NCBI GenBank assembly: GCA_021202495.1
Contig: JAJQCX010000213.1
Span: 1-13,870, forward strand
DNA length: 13,870 nucleotides
Reading direction: 5' to 3'
Origin: Clostridia bacterium
Lineage (GTDB): Bacteria > Bacillota > Clostridia > UMGS1883
Shown: one piece after another, positions 6,654 to 13,870 of the stretch
How the letters are laid out: each line of letters starts with the position of its first letter
Numbering within the stretch: the first letter of the stretch is position 1
Position numbers and translations under genes: made by a program
Notes under the pieces: model-generated
Database searches by the model: none
What the model was told of the DNA's origin: nothing
The model's input: only the letters and a program-made list of their open reading frames with translations

Positions 6654-6818
6654 ATGGCATATGAAAAACACGAAATGAAGGTGCTGTTGTTCTCAAAATC
6701 GGACTCCGTATTCACCGACACTTACGATGAGCTCTCCGACGAAGACAACATAACCGGCGGCGACGCCCTCACCGGCGACCTTGACGGTGAGGAAAGCTTC
6801 AAATTCAGCGACCAATAA
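6654..6818 (+). CDS. Small acidic protein, first gene of the plus operon
   Basis: This is a 54-residue paralogue of the product at 6067-6228. It begins MAYEKHEMKVLLF, continues SKSDSVFTDTYDELSDED, and ends in an acidic tail with ESFKF near the C-terminus. It has no export signal, transmembrane stretch or cysteine. The central acidic part aligns poorly between the two copies while the first 22 residues are well conserved, so the N-terminal block is probably the functional part. The giant PI-PLC gene begins 55 bases downstream with its own ribosome binding site and no terminator between, so co-transcription is likely. Keeping this unit in both operons argues that it has a job linked to the secreted partner. 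Function not recognised. Confidence 0.75.
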   Translation: MAYEKHEMKVLLFSKSDSVFTDTYDELSDEDNITGGDALTGDLDGEESFKFSDQ

Positions 6819-6855
6819 CCCCCAATCTTCATTTCATTAAATCCAAAAAAACAGT

Positions 6856-6863
6856 AGGAGGAG
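6856..6863 (+). promoter_or_regulatory. Ribosome binding site of paralogue B
   Basis: AGGAGGAG lies 10 bases before the ATG at 6874. The surrounding sequence through the start codon is the same as that before paralogue A, which is more identity than translation initiation alone would require. Confidence 0.85.
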
Positions 6864-6873
6864 AAACAAAATT

Positions 6874-9800
6874 ATGAAACAAAACCAAAGTCGGAAAAAA
6901 TCTCCGACAACAAAAATTCTAAGCCTAGCGTTAGCATTATGCATGATCGCGTCGTTCATCCCCGCCTTCACGCTGACGGTTGGGGCGGCAGATATTACTG
7001 ATTACACAACTGTCTTTAACGGCAGCCGAGAAGGAACCGGCGCGGCAACAATCGGCACTACTACGGGAACAAATGCTGATCTCGCTAATGTTTGGGACGG
7101 CTGGACATCAACGGCAACTGGAGACACTGCCGTAAATGGGCAGGGTTATACGATTGATGGTGTTACCCATAACGTTATCCAATTTTATAACTGGAATTAT
7201 AACAATGGCGGCGGCACAGGAACAGTAACAATGCCCGATTATGCTTCCGGAGCGGAAAACATGGTTATCCGGTGGTATTTTAAGCGCAGTTCCGGCGCTT
7301 CAACATCAGGAAATGACTATGCCGACGGAACATCAACATGGTGTCCCAATTACGGTTCATTTACCTTCTATGATATTGACGGAAAATCCATTGCTTCGTT
7401 TACGATGGATAAGAATTGGCCTATTAACGGCACCAAGTTGGGAAGTAGCTACACCGCTTCCTATCCGTTTGGGTGGCCTGATGAAGGCGCACTTTTGGAA
7501 ATTGCGTTCCTTAAAAATGAGACAAACGGAAATGTAGACGTTGTTTATTCCATTGACGGAGAGACAACATATTCGACAACAATTGACTCTTTTAATGGAA
7601 TACAAAAGTTATATGGTAATATTGGAACGTACAATGCCCAATACGCCCATATCGGTTTCGGCGATTTGATGATTTATGCTACATACCCCGACACAACGAA
7701 ATTTGTAACGGCTTCTTACAAGGTCGGCGACGAAGAAGTGTATTCATTAACTTATACCTATAACACAAGCCTTGGAGAAGAAAATTGCACCTTCCCCGCG
7801 TATTACTATTCCGCGGACGGCAGCGGCAAGCTTTATTACACAGCGGGTGCAACCCTTTCAGAAGACGGCTACATTGACATGGAGCTGCAAGACAATCCCG
7901 ACGTCAACGGCTGGGCGGTCGGCAAAAACATTCGCTATACAAACAGCGACGGTGATGATGAGGGCTACACAATTACAGGCAGCAACATTATCCCGAACGG
8001 TAATTTCGACATCGGCGATGATGGGCTTGTGGGCTGGCTGAACGGCAGCGGCGCAGACGCGACAACCACAGGCTTCACTGTGAACGGTGACGGCACTGTG
8101 ACATCCAAAGACAATGATGGTGCATCTTCGGACTATTCACTCTACAAGACAGTTCCGATAGATGAAAATTCTACATATTTCTACACATATTACGGAAACG
8201 GATCGAGAGATTCGAATAATGATTATCGTGTAACAGTATTGACTAACACTGTTTCAAGTACTGCAGGCGATACCGAGACATCAGGTTCCGCATATTGGCT
8301 GGTCGGCAGCTATAGTAATTACACCGGCGCATTGGCTTCTGTATCGGCTGTCGGCACAAACGAATACATATTTACAAACACGGACTATGGCTATCTTCGC
8401 ATACATTTCCGCTGGCTCGGCTCAGATACATACGGTAAATTCGGTCTTTATAAAGTAGAGCGTAACGACAGCGTTCTCACAACGACGACAATAAAATACG
8501 TTGACAGCGAAGGAACCGAAATTGCGACATCGCAAACAATCGACGGCGTTATAGGCGACGTGATTGACCTCACGGACACCGATCTTGTTCCGAACACGAT
8601 TTCCTATAGCAGCAATGTTTATTCTTATGCATCCGCAGAGGTGGATAGTACGGAGGTTGAAGGAAGTTACACTGTTGCGGCAAGCGAAACAACAATCACG
8701 CTCATATGCGAAACCGACGCGGTAACAAGCGTTACACCGGCAACCGCAGCCGTTATTTCCGGCACAACACCCGTTTTGCCGACAACGCTTGACGCTGAGA
8801 CAGGCAAAGGCAATGCAACGACGGTTTCGGGCATTACATGGACTATCAACGAAGACGACATTACAAATACCGGCACGACAATAAAAACCGCGACGATATA
8901 TGGTTCGGCTGAGGGAATAACGGCTGATATTACCGCAACGGTTACAGTTTATCCGCTCAGCTATGAACTTGACGACATCACTTGCCCGGCAAATACGTCG
9001 GGTGTGGCAGCTTACGCGGAGCTTTTGCAGGCGGCAACAGGCGACCTTGTAATCGAGTTTGAGTATACGCCGAACGGTGTGCAGAATAACTGGATTTACA
9101 TCTCAAACGGGCAGAAGCTTTGGAGCGCGGGCGCAATCGGCTTTGGTACCAGCGACACCACCGCGGGTTCTTTCAACACACAGTCGAGCGGAACAGTTTT
9201 GGGCACTGTTTCGACGGGAACGACGTATCATATGCTCGTTGAGACAACCGTTTCGGATCATACCTACACTTTGACAATGGCATCCGATGGGGACAACATT
9301 TGGACTAACACGGACAGCTACCGTACAGCGTCCGATTCGCTTGACACGATCGTTGTTTCGACAAACGGCGCGTCAACAAGCTTTACGCTTACCAACATCA
9401 AAGTTTACGACCCGGACGTTGTTCGCGCGGAATACACCGTAAACTACGTCGACACCGAAGGCAACACCCTTGACAAAACCCTTAACGAAGATGGCGACGC
9501 GACAGACTCCTACGCAACCATCGAGTCAAACACCCTCGGCTATGACGATGAAGTAGTATGCGACTACGTTCCCATCCCCTACTTCACAGGCTACGTATTT
9601 AAGAACAAGACCGTTGTCGCAAGCGAGAAGAAGATAATTCTTACATATGATGAAACCGATACTTCCGCATACTTCTTCGCCGACGCCGACTCCGACGCAA
9701 CTCTCATTTCGCTCAACATGCTCGGCGCACACGACGCGTTCACCGCAAATATTGGCGATGTGAAGTATGACGCCGCAGGTATCGCAACAGAAGACAGCGG

Positions 9801-12342
9801 CTCCGAATCCTTTATAGCGGCTCAAGGTTCGTCACTTGCTGTTAACATGAGCAAGGCACAGAGCGCAGACGCGCTTGAATTGCTCAACTCCGGCGTTCGC
9901 TACTTCGACATTCGTCTGTCTCATTCAACGGCGGATGTGGATTATGATGTATCTTTCTTAGGTTTAACGGTAACATCATACACCGCGCCTCACACCAACG
10001 GCGTATTCTATACGACCCACGGCGGCTTGAGCGACGAATTCAGACCCATTGCCTACACAATAGCTCAGTGGGCAAAGCAGCACCCCGGTGAAATAATCAT
10101 ACTTAACTTCCAGTCCGCTTTTGAAGACGGCGGCACCGCAACAACCGACACATGGAGCGCGATTAACGACATTCTTGAAGAATCCGGCATCAATGACTTC
10201 GTTTCCATCAAGAACAGCAACGCGGGCAGCGGCAACCTTGCCGGCGCGACGATTTCAAGCTATACTGATGACCGTGAACACGCCGGAATACTTGTATTCG
10301 GTCAGTCCACCGGCGCGAACAACAACATAGGCAACTTCATTCTGAACAAATACAGCGACGAATTCGACGGCAGACTTTATTCCAACTATGAAACCGATTT
10401 GGACACCGGCATTCAGTCTTCCTTCAGTGCAGACTACATTCAGTCTCAGGTTGATTACGCCGACACATTCGGCAGCGGTGACGATAACCACATCATCACA
10501 TGGATGATGCGCGTAATGCAGGCGCAGAGCGAAAGCATCGACCTTATCTCACAGGCTTACGACGACAACACCGCGCTTTACACCGCACTCGCAAGCGGCA
10601 ATTGCACCGATTGGCTGACAGCTCTTCCGATTGTTATGGTAAACGACGCTGTTACCAACACAGCAGACCTTCTTGCCCTTCTCCAATCGCATAACAAGGC
10701 AAGAGAAATTACCGTAAACTACGTTAACGGCGAAAGCACTGTTGCGACAAAGACAAAGAGCCTTATGACAGGTACTCTTTACACCGACGAAACGACCTAC
10801 GGCATTATAAACGGCTCGGACGCAAAATATTACGTAACATCTGCTCCGACAACCGTTTATAACAACGGCATTATCCTCGTTCCGTCCACCGGCGATATAA
10901 GCGTGGATGTAACCGCCACCGGCGACATCTACACCTACGCATCCGCGGACGGCACAAACGCTGACGGCACAACCAGAACCGCCGGCACAATTCTCAGCAG
11001 TGACCTTGTAACAACAAAAAGCAACAACACATTTACAGGTCTTAACTCGTTCGGTGCGTGCAACTGGGGCTCAGATGGCACATACGACAGAATCGGTATC
11101 GCGGTTCTCGACCTTCCCGACAAAACAGAGGCGGGCGTAGACGCAGACTGTACCGACGCCGTAAGCTATGTTCTCAAGGCAACTCAGGTTCGCAACTACT
11201 CCGAAGGTTACCTGAACACGAAATTCTATGCTATTCCCTACAGCACATATCTTACAACCGACTTCTCCGTCGGAACAAACGTAACGGATCTTATTAAAGA
11301 TGCAACACCCATTGCAAAATATAGCAACGAAGAAAACAGCGACTACAATGTTGAAACCCCTGTTGAATACACTCTGACAGGTCTCGAAGACACCGACGGC
11401 TCCGGTAAAATCGTCATTATCGGCTGCAGCACCGTAGGTCTCTACGTTTTGACCGGCATGTCCATTGAGCCCGAAATCAACTACGGTATCGAACTTGTCG
11501 ACGGCGCGCAAATTCGTATCGGCGGCGGCGTTACCTCCGACAACGAGCTCAACGGCGAAGACAGCGGTCTCAGATTTATCGCGGTTCTCACCACGGACAA
11601 TACGCTTGCATCTTATGTACAAGACGATACTGTTAATGCCGTTCCCGGTATCGCAATCTGGGACGGCGGTGTGGTAACCGAAGAAGTGGACGCCTCCGCA
11701 ATCGCACAGGCGGATCTCGATAACCCTGTTGCAACGTACGACGCGGATAAGTATCAGAACACTGACAAAACCATCTTCTCCGTAGCTATTACAAACATCA
11801 GCGAATCCAACTACAACCGCATCTACGTCGCGGTTCCCTACATAAGAATCGGCACTGATTACTACTACAACTACGAAGAAGCTGTTGCGAGAACCCCCTA
11901 TCAGGTAGCCGCAGGCATACTCACCAACAACGGTGTTTCTGCTCTCACAGACAGCAAAGATAACACCTACGTCTACGATGCCGACGTCAATACCGTTCTC
12001 ATGCAGGTTCTCAACGTCTACGCAAATAAGACCGGCGCAAGAATCACCCTCGACAGCAGCTACAAAGCCGCTGTTGCGGAATACTCCAACGGCGCCGCAG
12101 CCTTCTTCACCGTAGCTTGCGCTGAAAATGAAGAAGACGGCACCTACACGATTACCTTCACCGTAGAAGACGGCAGCAGCGCGCTGTTCTACAGCTACGC
12201 GGCTGATACCTACAGAGTAAATAACTCTCACAAAAACTTTGCGGAAACCTTCGGCGTAACGGAAGATGACATCATAATTTCCGATGATGGCACAACAATG
12301 ACAATCGTCATCACTCCCCCGTCAAACACAGAAACCGAATAA
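6874..12342 (+). CDS. Giant secreted PI-PLC X-domain protein with lectin-like modules (paralogue B)
   Basis: This 1822-residue exported protein is the divergent partner of 368-5875 and is predicted to be a phosphatidylinositol-type phospholipase C. Residues 1-39 form a signal peptide nearly the same as in paralogue A (KILSLALALCMIASFIPAF, cleavage near VGAA). Modules in order are: ConA/LamG-like (about 45-268); short beta module (about 275-368); carbohydrate-binding-like (about 370-528, opening NIIPNGNFD); MucBP-like (about 537-613); group 4 Ig-like (about 620-693); ConA-like (about 697-845); MucBP-like (about 852-926); PI-PLC X (about 930-1260); C-terminal beta modules with GAQIRIG...SGLRF and IYVAVPYI. 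Catalytic-type residues are His953-Asp954 (LGAHDA), Asp1012 and Arg1014 (YFDIR), and His1049 (TTHG). From about residue 620 onward it aligns throughout with paralogue A, but residues 40-610 do not. No wall anchor is visible at the C-terminus (ends SNTETE). Enzyme class is well supported; substrate and location after export are inferred. Confidence 0.9.
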   Translation: MKQNQSRKKSPTTKILSLALALCMIASFIPAFTLTVGAADITDYTTVFNGSREGTGAATIGTTTGTNADLANVWDGWTSTATGDTAVNGQGYTIDGVTHNVIQFYNWNYNNGGGTGTVTMPDYASGAENMVIRWYFKRSSGASTSGNDYADGTSTWCPNYGSFTFYDIDGKSIASFTMDKNWPINGTKLGSSYTASYPFGWPDEGALLEIAFLKNETNGNVDVVYSIDGETTYSTTIDSFNGIQKLYGNIGTYNAQYAHIGFGDLMIYATYPDTTKFVTASYKVGDEEVYSLTYTYNTSLGEENCTFPAYYYSADGSGKLYYTAGATLSEDGYIDMELQDNPDVNGWAVGKNIRYTNSDGDDEGYTITGSNIIPNGNFDIGDDGLVGWLNGSGADATTTGFTVNGDGTVTSKDNDGASSDYSLYKTVPIDENSTYFYTYYGNGSRDSNNDYRVTVLTNTVSSTAGDTETSGSAYWLVGSYSNYTGALASVSAVGTNEYIFTNTDYGYLRIHFRWLGSDTYGKFGLYKVERNDSVLTTTTIKYVDSEGTEIATSQTIDGVIGDVIDLTDTDLVPNTISYSSNVYSYASAEVDSTEVEGSYTVAASETTITLICETDAVTSVTPATAAVISGTTPVLPTTLDAETGKGNATTVSGITWTINEDDITNTGTTIKTATIYGSAEGITADITATVTVYPLSYELDDITCPANTSGVAAYAELLQAATGDLVIEFEYTPNGVQNNWIYISNGQKLWSAGAIGFGTSDTTAGSFNTQSSGTVLGTVSTGTTYHMLVETTVSDHTYTLTMASDGDNIWTNTDSYRTASDSLDTIVVSTNGASTSFTLTNIKVYDPDVVRAEYTVNYVDTEGNTLDKTLNEDGDATDSYATIESNTLGYDDEVVCDYVPIPYFTGYVFKNKTVVASEKKIILTYDETDTSAYFFADADSDATLISLNMLGAHDAFTANIGDVKYDAAGIATEDSGSESFIAAQGSSLAVNMSKAQSADALELLNSGVRYFDIRLSHSTADVDYDVSFLGLTVTSYTAPHTNGVFYTTHGGLSDEFRPIAYTIAQWAKQHPGEIIILNFQSAFEDGGTATTDTWSAINDILEESGINDFVSIKNSNAGSGNLAGATISSYTDDREHAGILVFGQSTGANNNIGNFILNKYSDEFDGRLYSNYETDLDTGIQSSFSADYIQSQVDYADTFGSGDDNHIITWMMRVMQAQSESIDLISQAYDDNTALYTALASGNCTDWLTALPIVMVNDAVTNTADLLALLQSHNKAREITVNYVNGESTVATKTKSLMTGTLYTDETTYGIINGSDAKYYVTSAPTTVYNNGIILVPSTGDISVDVTATGDIYTYASADGTNADGTTRTAGTILSSDLVTTKSNNTFTGLNSFGACNWGSDGTYDRIGIAVLDLPDKTEAGVDADCTDAVSYVLKATQVRNYSEGYLNTKFYAIPYSTYLTTDFSVGTNVTDLIKDATPIAKYSNEENSDYNVETPVEYTLTGLEDTDGSGKIVIIGCSTVGLYVLTGMSIEPEINYGIELVDGAQIRIGGGVTSDNELNGEDSGLRFIAVLTTDNTLASYVQDDTVNAVPGIAIWDGGVVTEEVDASAIAQADLDNPVATYDADKYQNTDKTIFSVAITNISESNYNRIYVAVPYIRIGTDYYYNYEEAVARTPYQVAAGILTNNGVSALTDSKDNTYVYDADVNTVLMQVLNVYANKTGARITLDSSYKAAVAEYSNGAAAFFTVACAENEEDGTYTITFTVEDGSSALFYSYAADTYRVNNSHKNFAETFGVTEDDIIISDDGTTMTIVITPPSNTETE

Positions 12343-12356
12343 TCCCAACAAAAAAA

Positions 12357-12390
12357 GAGGTTCCCTCCAAAAAAGGGAGCCTCCTTTTTT
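12357..12390 (+). terminator. Rho-independent terminator of the plus operon
   Basis: GAGGTTCCCT (12357-12366) pairs with AGGGAGCCTC (12374-12383), a 10-bp stem with one G-T wobble and a 7-base loop. A short T run follows, 15 bases after the stop codon of paralogue B. Confidence 0.92.
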
Positions 12391-12414
12391 ATACTAATAT
12401 TCAATCAAAAAACT

Positions 12415-12553
12415 TGATTTTTCTCGCTGTCTCTGTTGTACGGGCGGGGCTCGCCACCGCCCCCGTCCCCCCCGCATTACAAACCGGGCCCCCAACGTAA
12501 ATTTTCCCACCGTATTACCCTGCGAAATCGCCTCAAGCGGCACGCTTGCCCCC
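12415..12553. other. Intergenic composite segment upstream of repeat copy 5
   Basis: No gene is seen here. It opens with TTTTTCTCGCTG and closes with GCGAAATCGCCTCAAGCGG, and both words recur in order at 13775-13835 upstream of copy 6, with a shorter middle. The middle here has a GC-rich hairpin, GGGCGG (12442-12447) with CCGCCC (12457-12462). The end has CAAGCG / CGCTTG around GCA (12534-12548). This suggests the dispersed repeat has a longer, degenerate upstream part. Confidence 0.5.
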
Positions 12554-12640
12554 GCGCCCGCAGGCGCTCATAATCAAATTCGGCTCCGCCGAATTTGTTC
12601 CTTCATTCTACATTCTAAATTTTAAATTATACATTCTTCA
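12554..12640 (+). repeat. Dispersed two-hairpin repeat, copy 5
   Basis: Hairpin B is GCGCC (12554-12558) and GGCGC (12563-12567) around CGCA. Hairpin C is CAAATTCGGC (12575-12584) and GCCGAATTTG (12588-12597) around TCC. The tail reiterates CATTCTA-type words and runs over the stop codon and last codons of the minus-strand dehydrogenase (from 12622). Confidence 0.8.
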
Positions 12641-13714
12641 CAATTCTCCCCATAACCCCCCCTGTCTGCCTCAAACGGGCAATTCCTTATCTTCGCCTCA
12701 TTCCCCATCAAATCCTCCGCCGCCTTCTCCAATATCGCGTCCTCTATCTTTTCCGCATCCCAAACATAATCGAAAAATTCCTCAAAATCACCCAAATCCT
12801 TAAATCCCGCACTTCTGAGCACATGCCCGCGCTCTTCCTTGTCGGCTTCCCTCAGATAGCCCGCCTCAAAATATCCCACGGCTTTCCCGTGCGGCACGCC
12901 GCATTCATATGTCAAAGTGTAGCTCAGCCCGTGCGGAATGCTCGTCCCCGTCAAACTTATCGCCATTCCCGCAAACGCGGAAGCGTTCATCATGTTCTTG
13001 TAATCCCCGATTTCCGCCTCCCGCTTTCCTCTCAAAACGTCGAGACTCCGCCTCCACAGCGCAAACCCGCCGTCCGAAATCACGCGGCTGTAATCCGTCG
13101 AATTTACGTTTATATGACTTTCAATCAAATGCCCCAGCGCGTCGACCGCCGTCGATAAAATGACCCCTCTTGGCGCAAACGTCAAATATTTCGCGTCAAT
13201 CAGCGCCAAATTCGGGAAAATCCTGTACGAGATAGACCCCTTTGTTCTGAGTTCATGGCGCGTTAATATCGAATACGGCGTCGCCTCGCTCCCCGTTCCG
13301 CACGTCGTCGGCACCGCCGCGACCGGCAGCCCCCCCCCCCCCCGGGTTTGGTAAGAAAGAGTCCCGCCCGCGGGCCGGTTGTTTGGAGAGAGAGCCAAAG
13401 GCCTTAGCGCGGGCCGCGTCCAGCGGCGACCCGCCCCCGATTCCGATAACAAAATCCGCCCCCTCCGAAAGAGCGAAATCTCTCGCCCGCATAACCGTCT
13501 CAACCGACGGATTTTCCTCAATCTCGTCAAACAGCGCCCATGTCTTCCCCGCCCTTTTAAGCGCCTCGACAACGTCTCCCAACGCCCCGTTCTTCTTGGC
13601 GGAGCTTCTCCCCGTCACAATCAAAGCCCGCTCTCCGAGCCTCCCCAAATCCTCCGCATGCTTTAAAACGCACTCGTCCTCTTCAAACAAATTCATCGGC
13701 AAATAAAAATTCAT
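12622..13714 (-). pseudogene. Iron-containing alcohol dehydrogenase, frameshifted in a G tract
   Basis: This is a group III (Fe-type) NAD(P)-dependent alcohol dehydrogenase in two frames. The first part, from the ATG at 13714, gives MNFYLPMNLFEEDE... through the nucleotide-binding GGGSPLDAA (residues 93-101) to PNPGGGG. The second frame resumes at LPVAAVPTTCGTGSE and continues to the stop at 12622. The break falls in a run of 14 G. With 13 G the frames join into a 363-residue protein, slightly short for a family usually near 380-400. The spacing from GGGS to PTT..GTGSE then agrees with the family. All four metal ligands are present in the joined protein: Asp191 and His195 (DALGH), His261 (IPHGL) and His275 (VPHGK). 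A GGAA-type ribosome binding site lies about 8 bases before the start. The break may be a base-count error, a true mutation or a slippage switch. Substrate cannot be told. No good terminator follows the stop; repeat copy 5 does. Confidence 0.85.
13330..13343. repeat. 14-base C run (G in the coding strand)
   Basis: Fourteen C's in a row on the + strand lie inside the dehydrogenase, where the sense strand encodes a glycine run. The count is one more than is needed to keep the reading frame (13 would restore it, as would 10 or 16). Runs of this length are prone both to polymerase slippage in the cell and to miscounting in sequencing or assembly. Confidence 0.9.
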
Positions 13715-13732
13715 AACTCTTCTTCCTTTCGC

Positions 13733-13758
13733 AAAAAAGCGGCTCCCGCCGCTTTTTT
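13733..13758. terminator. Perfect terminator-like hairpin before the dehydrogenase
   Basis: AAAAAAGCGGC (13733-13743) and GCCGCTTTTTT (13748-13758) are fully complementary, 11 bp with loop TCCC. The flanking A and T runs make it work on either strand. On the minus strand its T run ends only a few bases before the ribosome binding site of the dehydrogenase. It either ends a gene outside the window or sits in the leader of this one. Confidence 0.8.
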
Positions 13759-13769
13759 AGTAATACATC

Positions 13770-13870
13770 CAACATTTTTTCTCGCTGCCTTGTGTCGTAA
13801 GAGTCAGGCTTGCCCCGCAAAATCGCCTCAAGCGGCTCTTCCCCCGCGCCGCAGCGCGTCAATTCAAATT
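13770..13870 (+). repeat. Dispersed repeat, copy 6, cut by the window end, with its upstream part
   Basis: The upstream words TTTTTCTCGCTG and CGCAAAATCGCCTCAAGCGG match those before copy 5. Hairpin B is CGCGC (13845-13849) and GCGCG (13854-13858) around CGCA. Hairpin C begins CAAATT at 13865 and is cut off at 13870. Confidence 0.7.

Noticed and set aside
11071..12231. Open frame of 386 codons on the minus strand inside paralogue B
   Set aside because: It is antisense to the conserved C-terminal module, low in domain-like features and without a start signal. The matching position in paralogue A has a similar antisense frame for the same codon-bias reason.
12643..12803. Proline-rich short + strand frame near the dehydrogenase 3' end
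   Set aside because: It is the complement of dehydrogenase coding sequence and repeat, with biased composition and no start signal.

Overview
The window looks like chromosome from a gut-type Firmicute of the Clostridia (Oscillospirales-like is my best guess). The basis is strong AGGAGG-type ribosome binding sites, the 'KILSLALALCMIA' style of signal peptide, multidomain secreted proteins with bacterial Ig-like and carbohydrate-binding-like modules, a mid-range base composition, and Rho-independent terminators. This placement is inference from style; there is no marker gene here.

The core (368-12342) is a divergent pair of paralogous two-gene operons facing away from a shared control region at about 6297-6493. 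Each operon encodes first a small acidic cytosol-type protein of 53 or 54 residues (6067-6228 minus; 6654-6818 plus) that begins MAYxxHEMKVxLF, and then a giant secreted protein of 1835 or 1822 residues (368-5875 minus; 6874-12342 plus). The giants carry an export signal, lectin-like and Ig-like modules, a phosphatidylinositol-specific phospholipase C (PI-PLC X) catalytic domain with its His-Asp, Asp-x-Arg and second His motifs intact, and a shared C-terminal module. They have no LPXTG, dockerin or SLH anchor that I can see. Each operon ends in a clear hairpin-plus-T terminator (321-357; 12357-12390). Each leader carries the same 24-bp interrupted palindrome, differing at one base and placed just downstream of a candidate promoter. 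The likely picture is a pair of co-regulated secreted lipases, or GPI/phosphoinositide-cleaving enzymes, with different N-terminal binding modules, each preceded by a small partner protein of unknown role.

The gaps between genes hold a dispersed structured repeat: a CGCA-tetraloop hairpin, a 10-bp hairpin with a three-base loop, and then an AT-rich tail of short reiterated words. There are five full copies and one cut by the window end, all in the same + orientation. Their stems vary by compensatory changes. Copies 3 and 4 lie at different places in the two otherwise corresponding leaders, so each paralogue shows the empty site of the other.

The right end (12622-13714, minus) is an iron-containing alcohol dehydrogenase with all four metal ligands, broken by one extra base in a run of 14 G (C on the + strand). 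Removing one G restores a 363-residue enzyme. A perfect terminator-like hairpin sits directly before its ribosome binding site. Positions 1-320 and 12391-12621 contain only repeats and hairpins; I see no gene in either.
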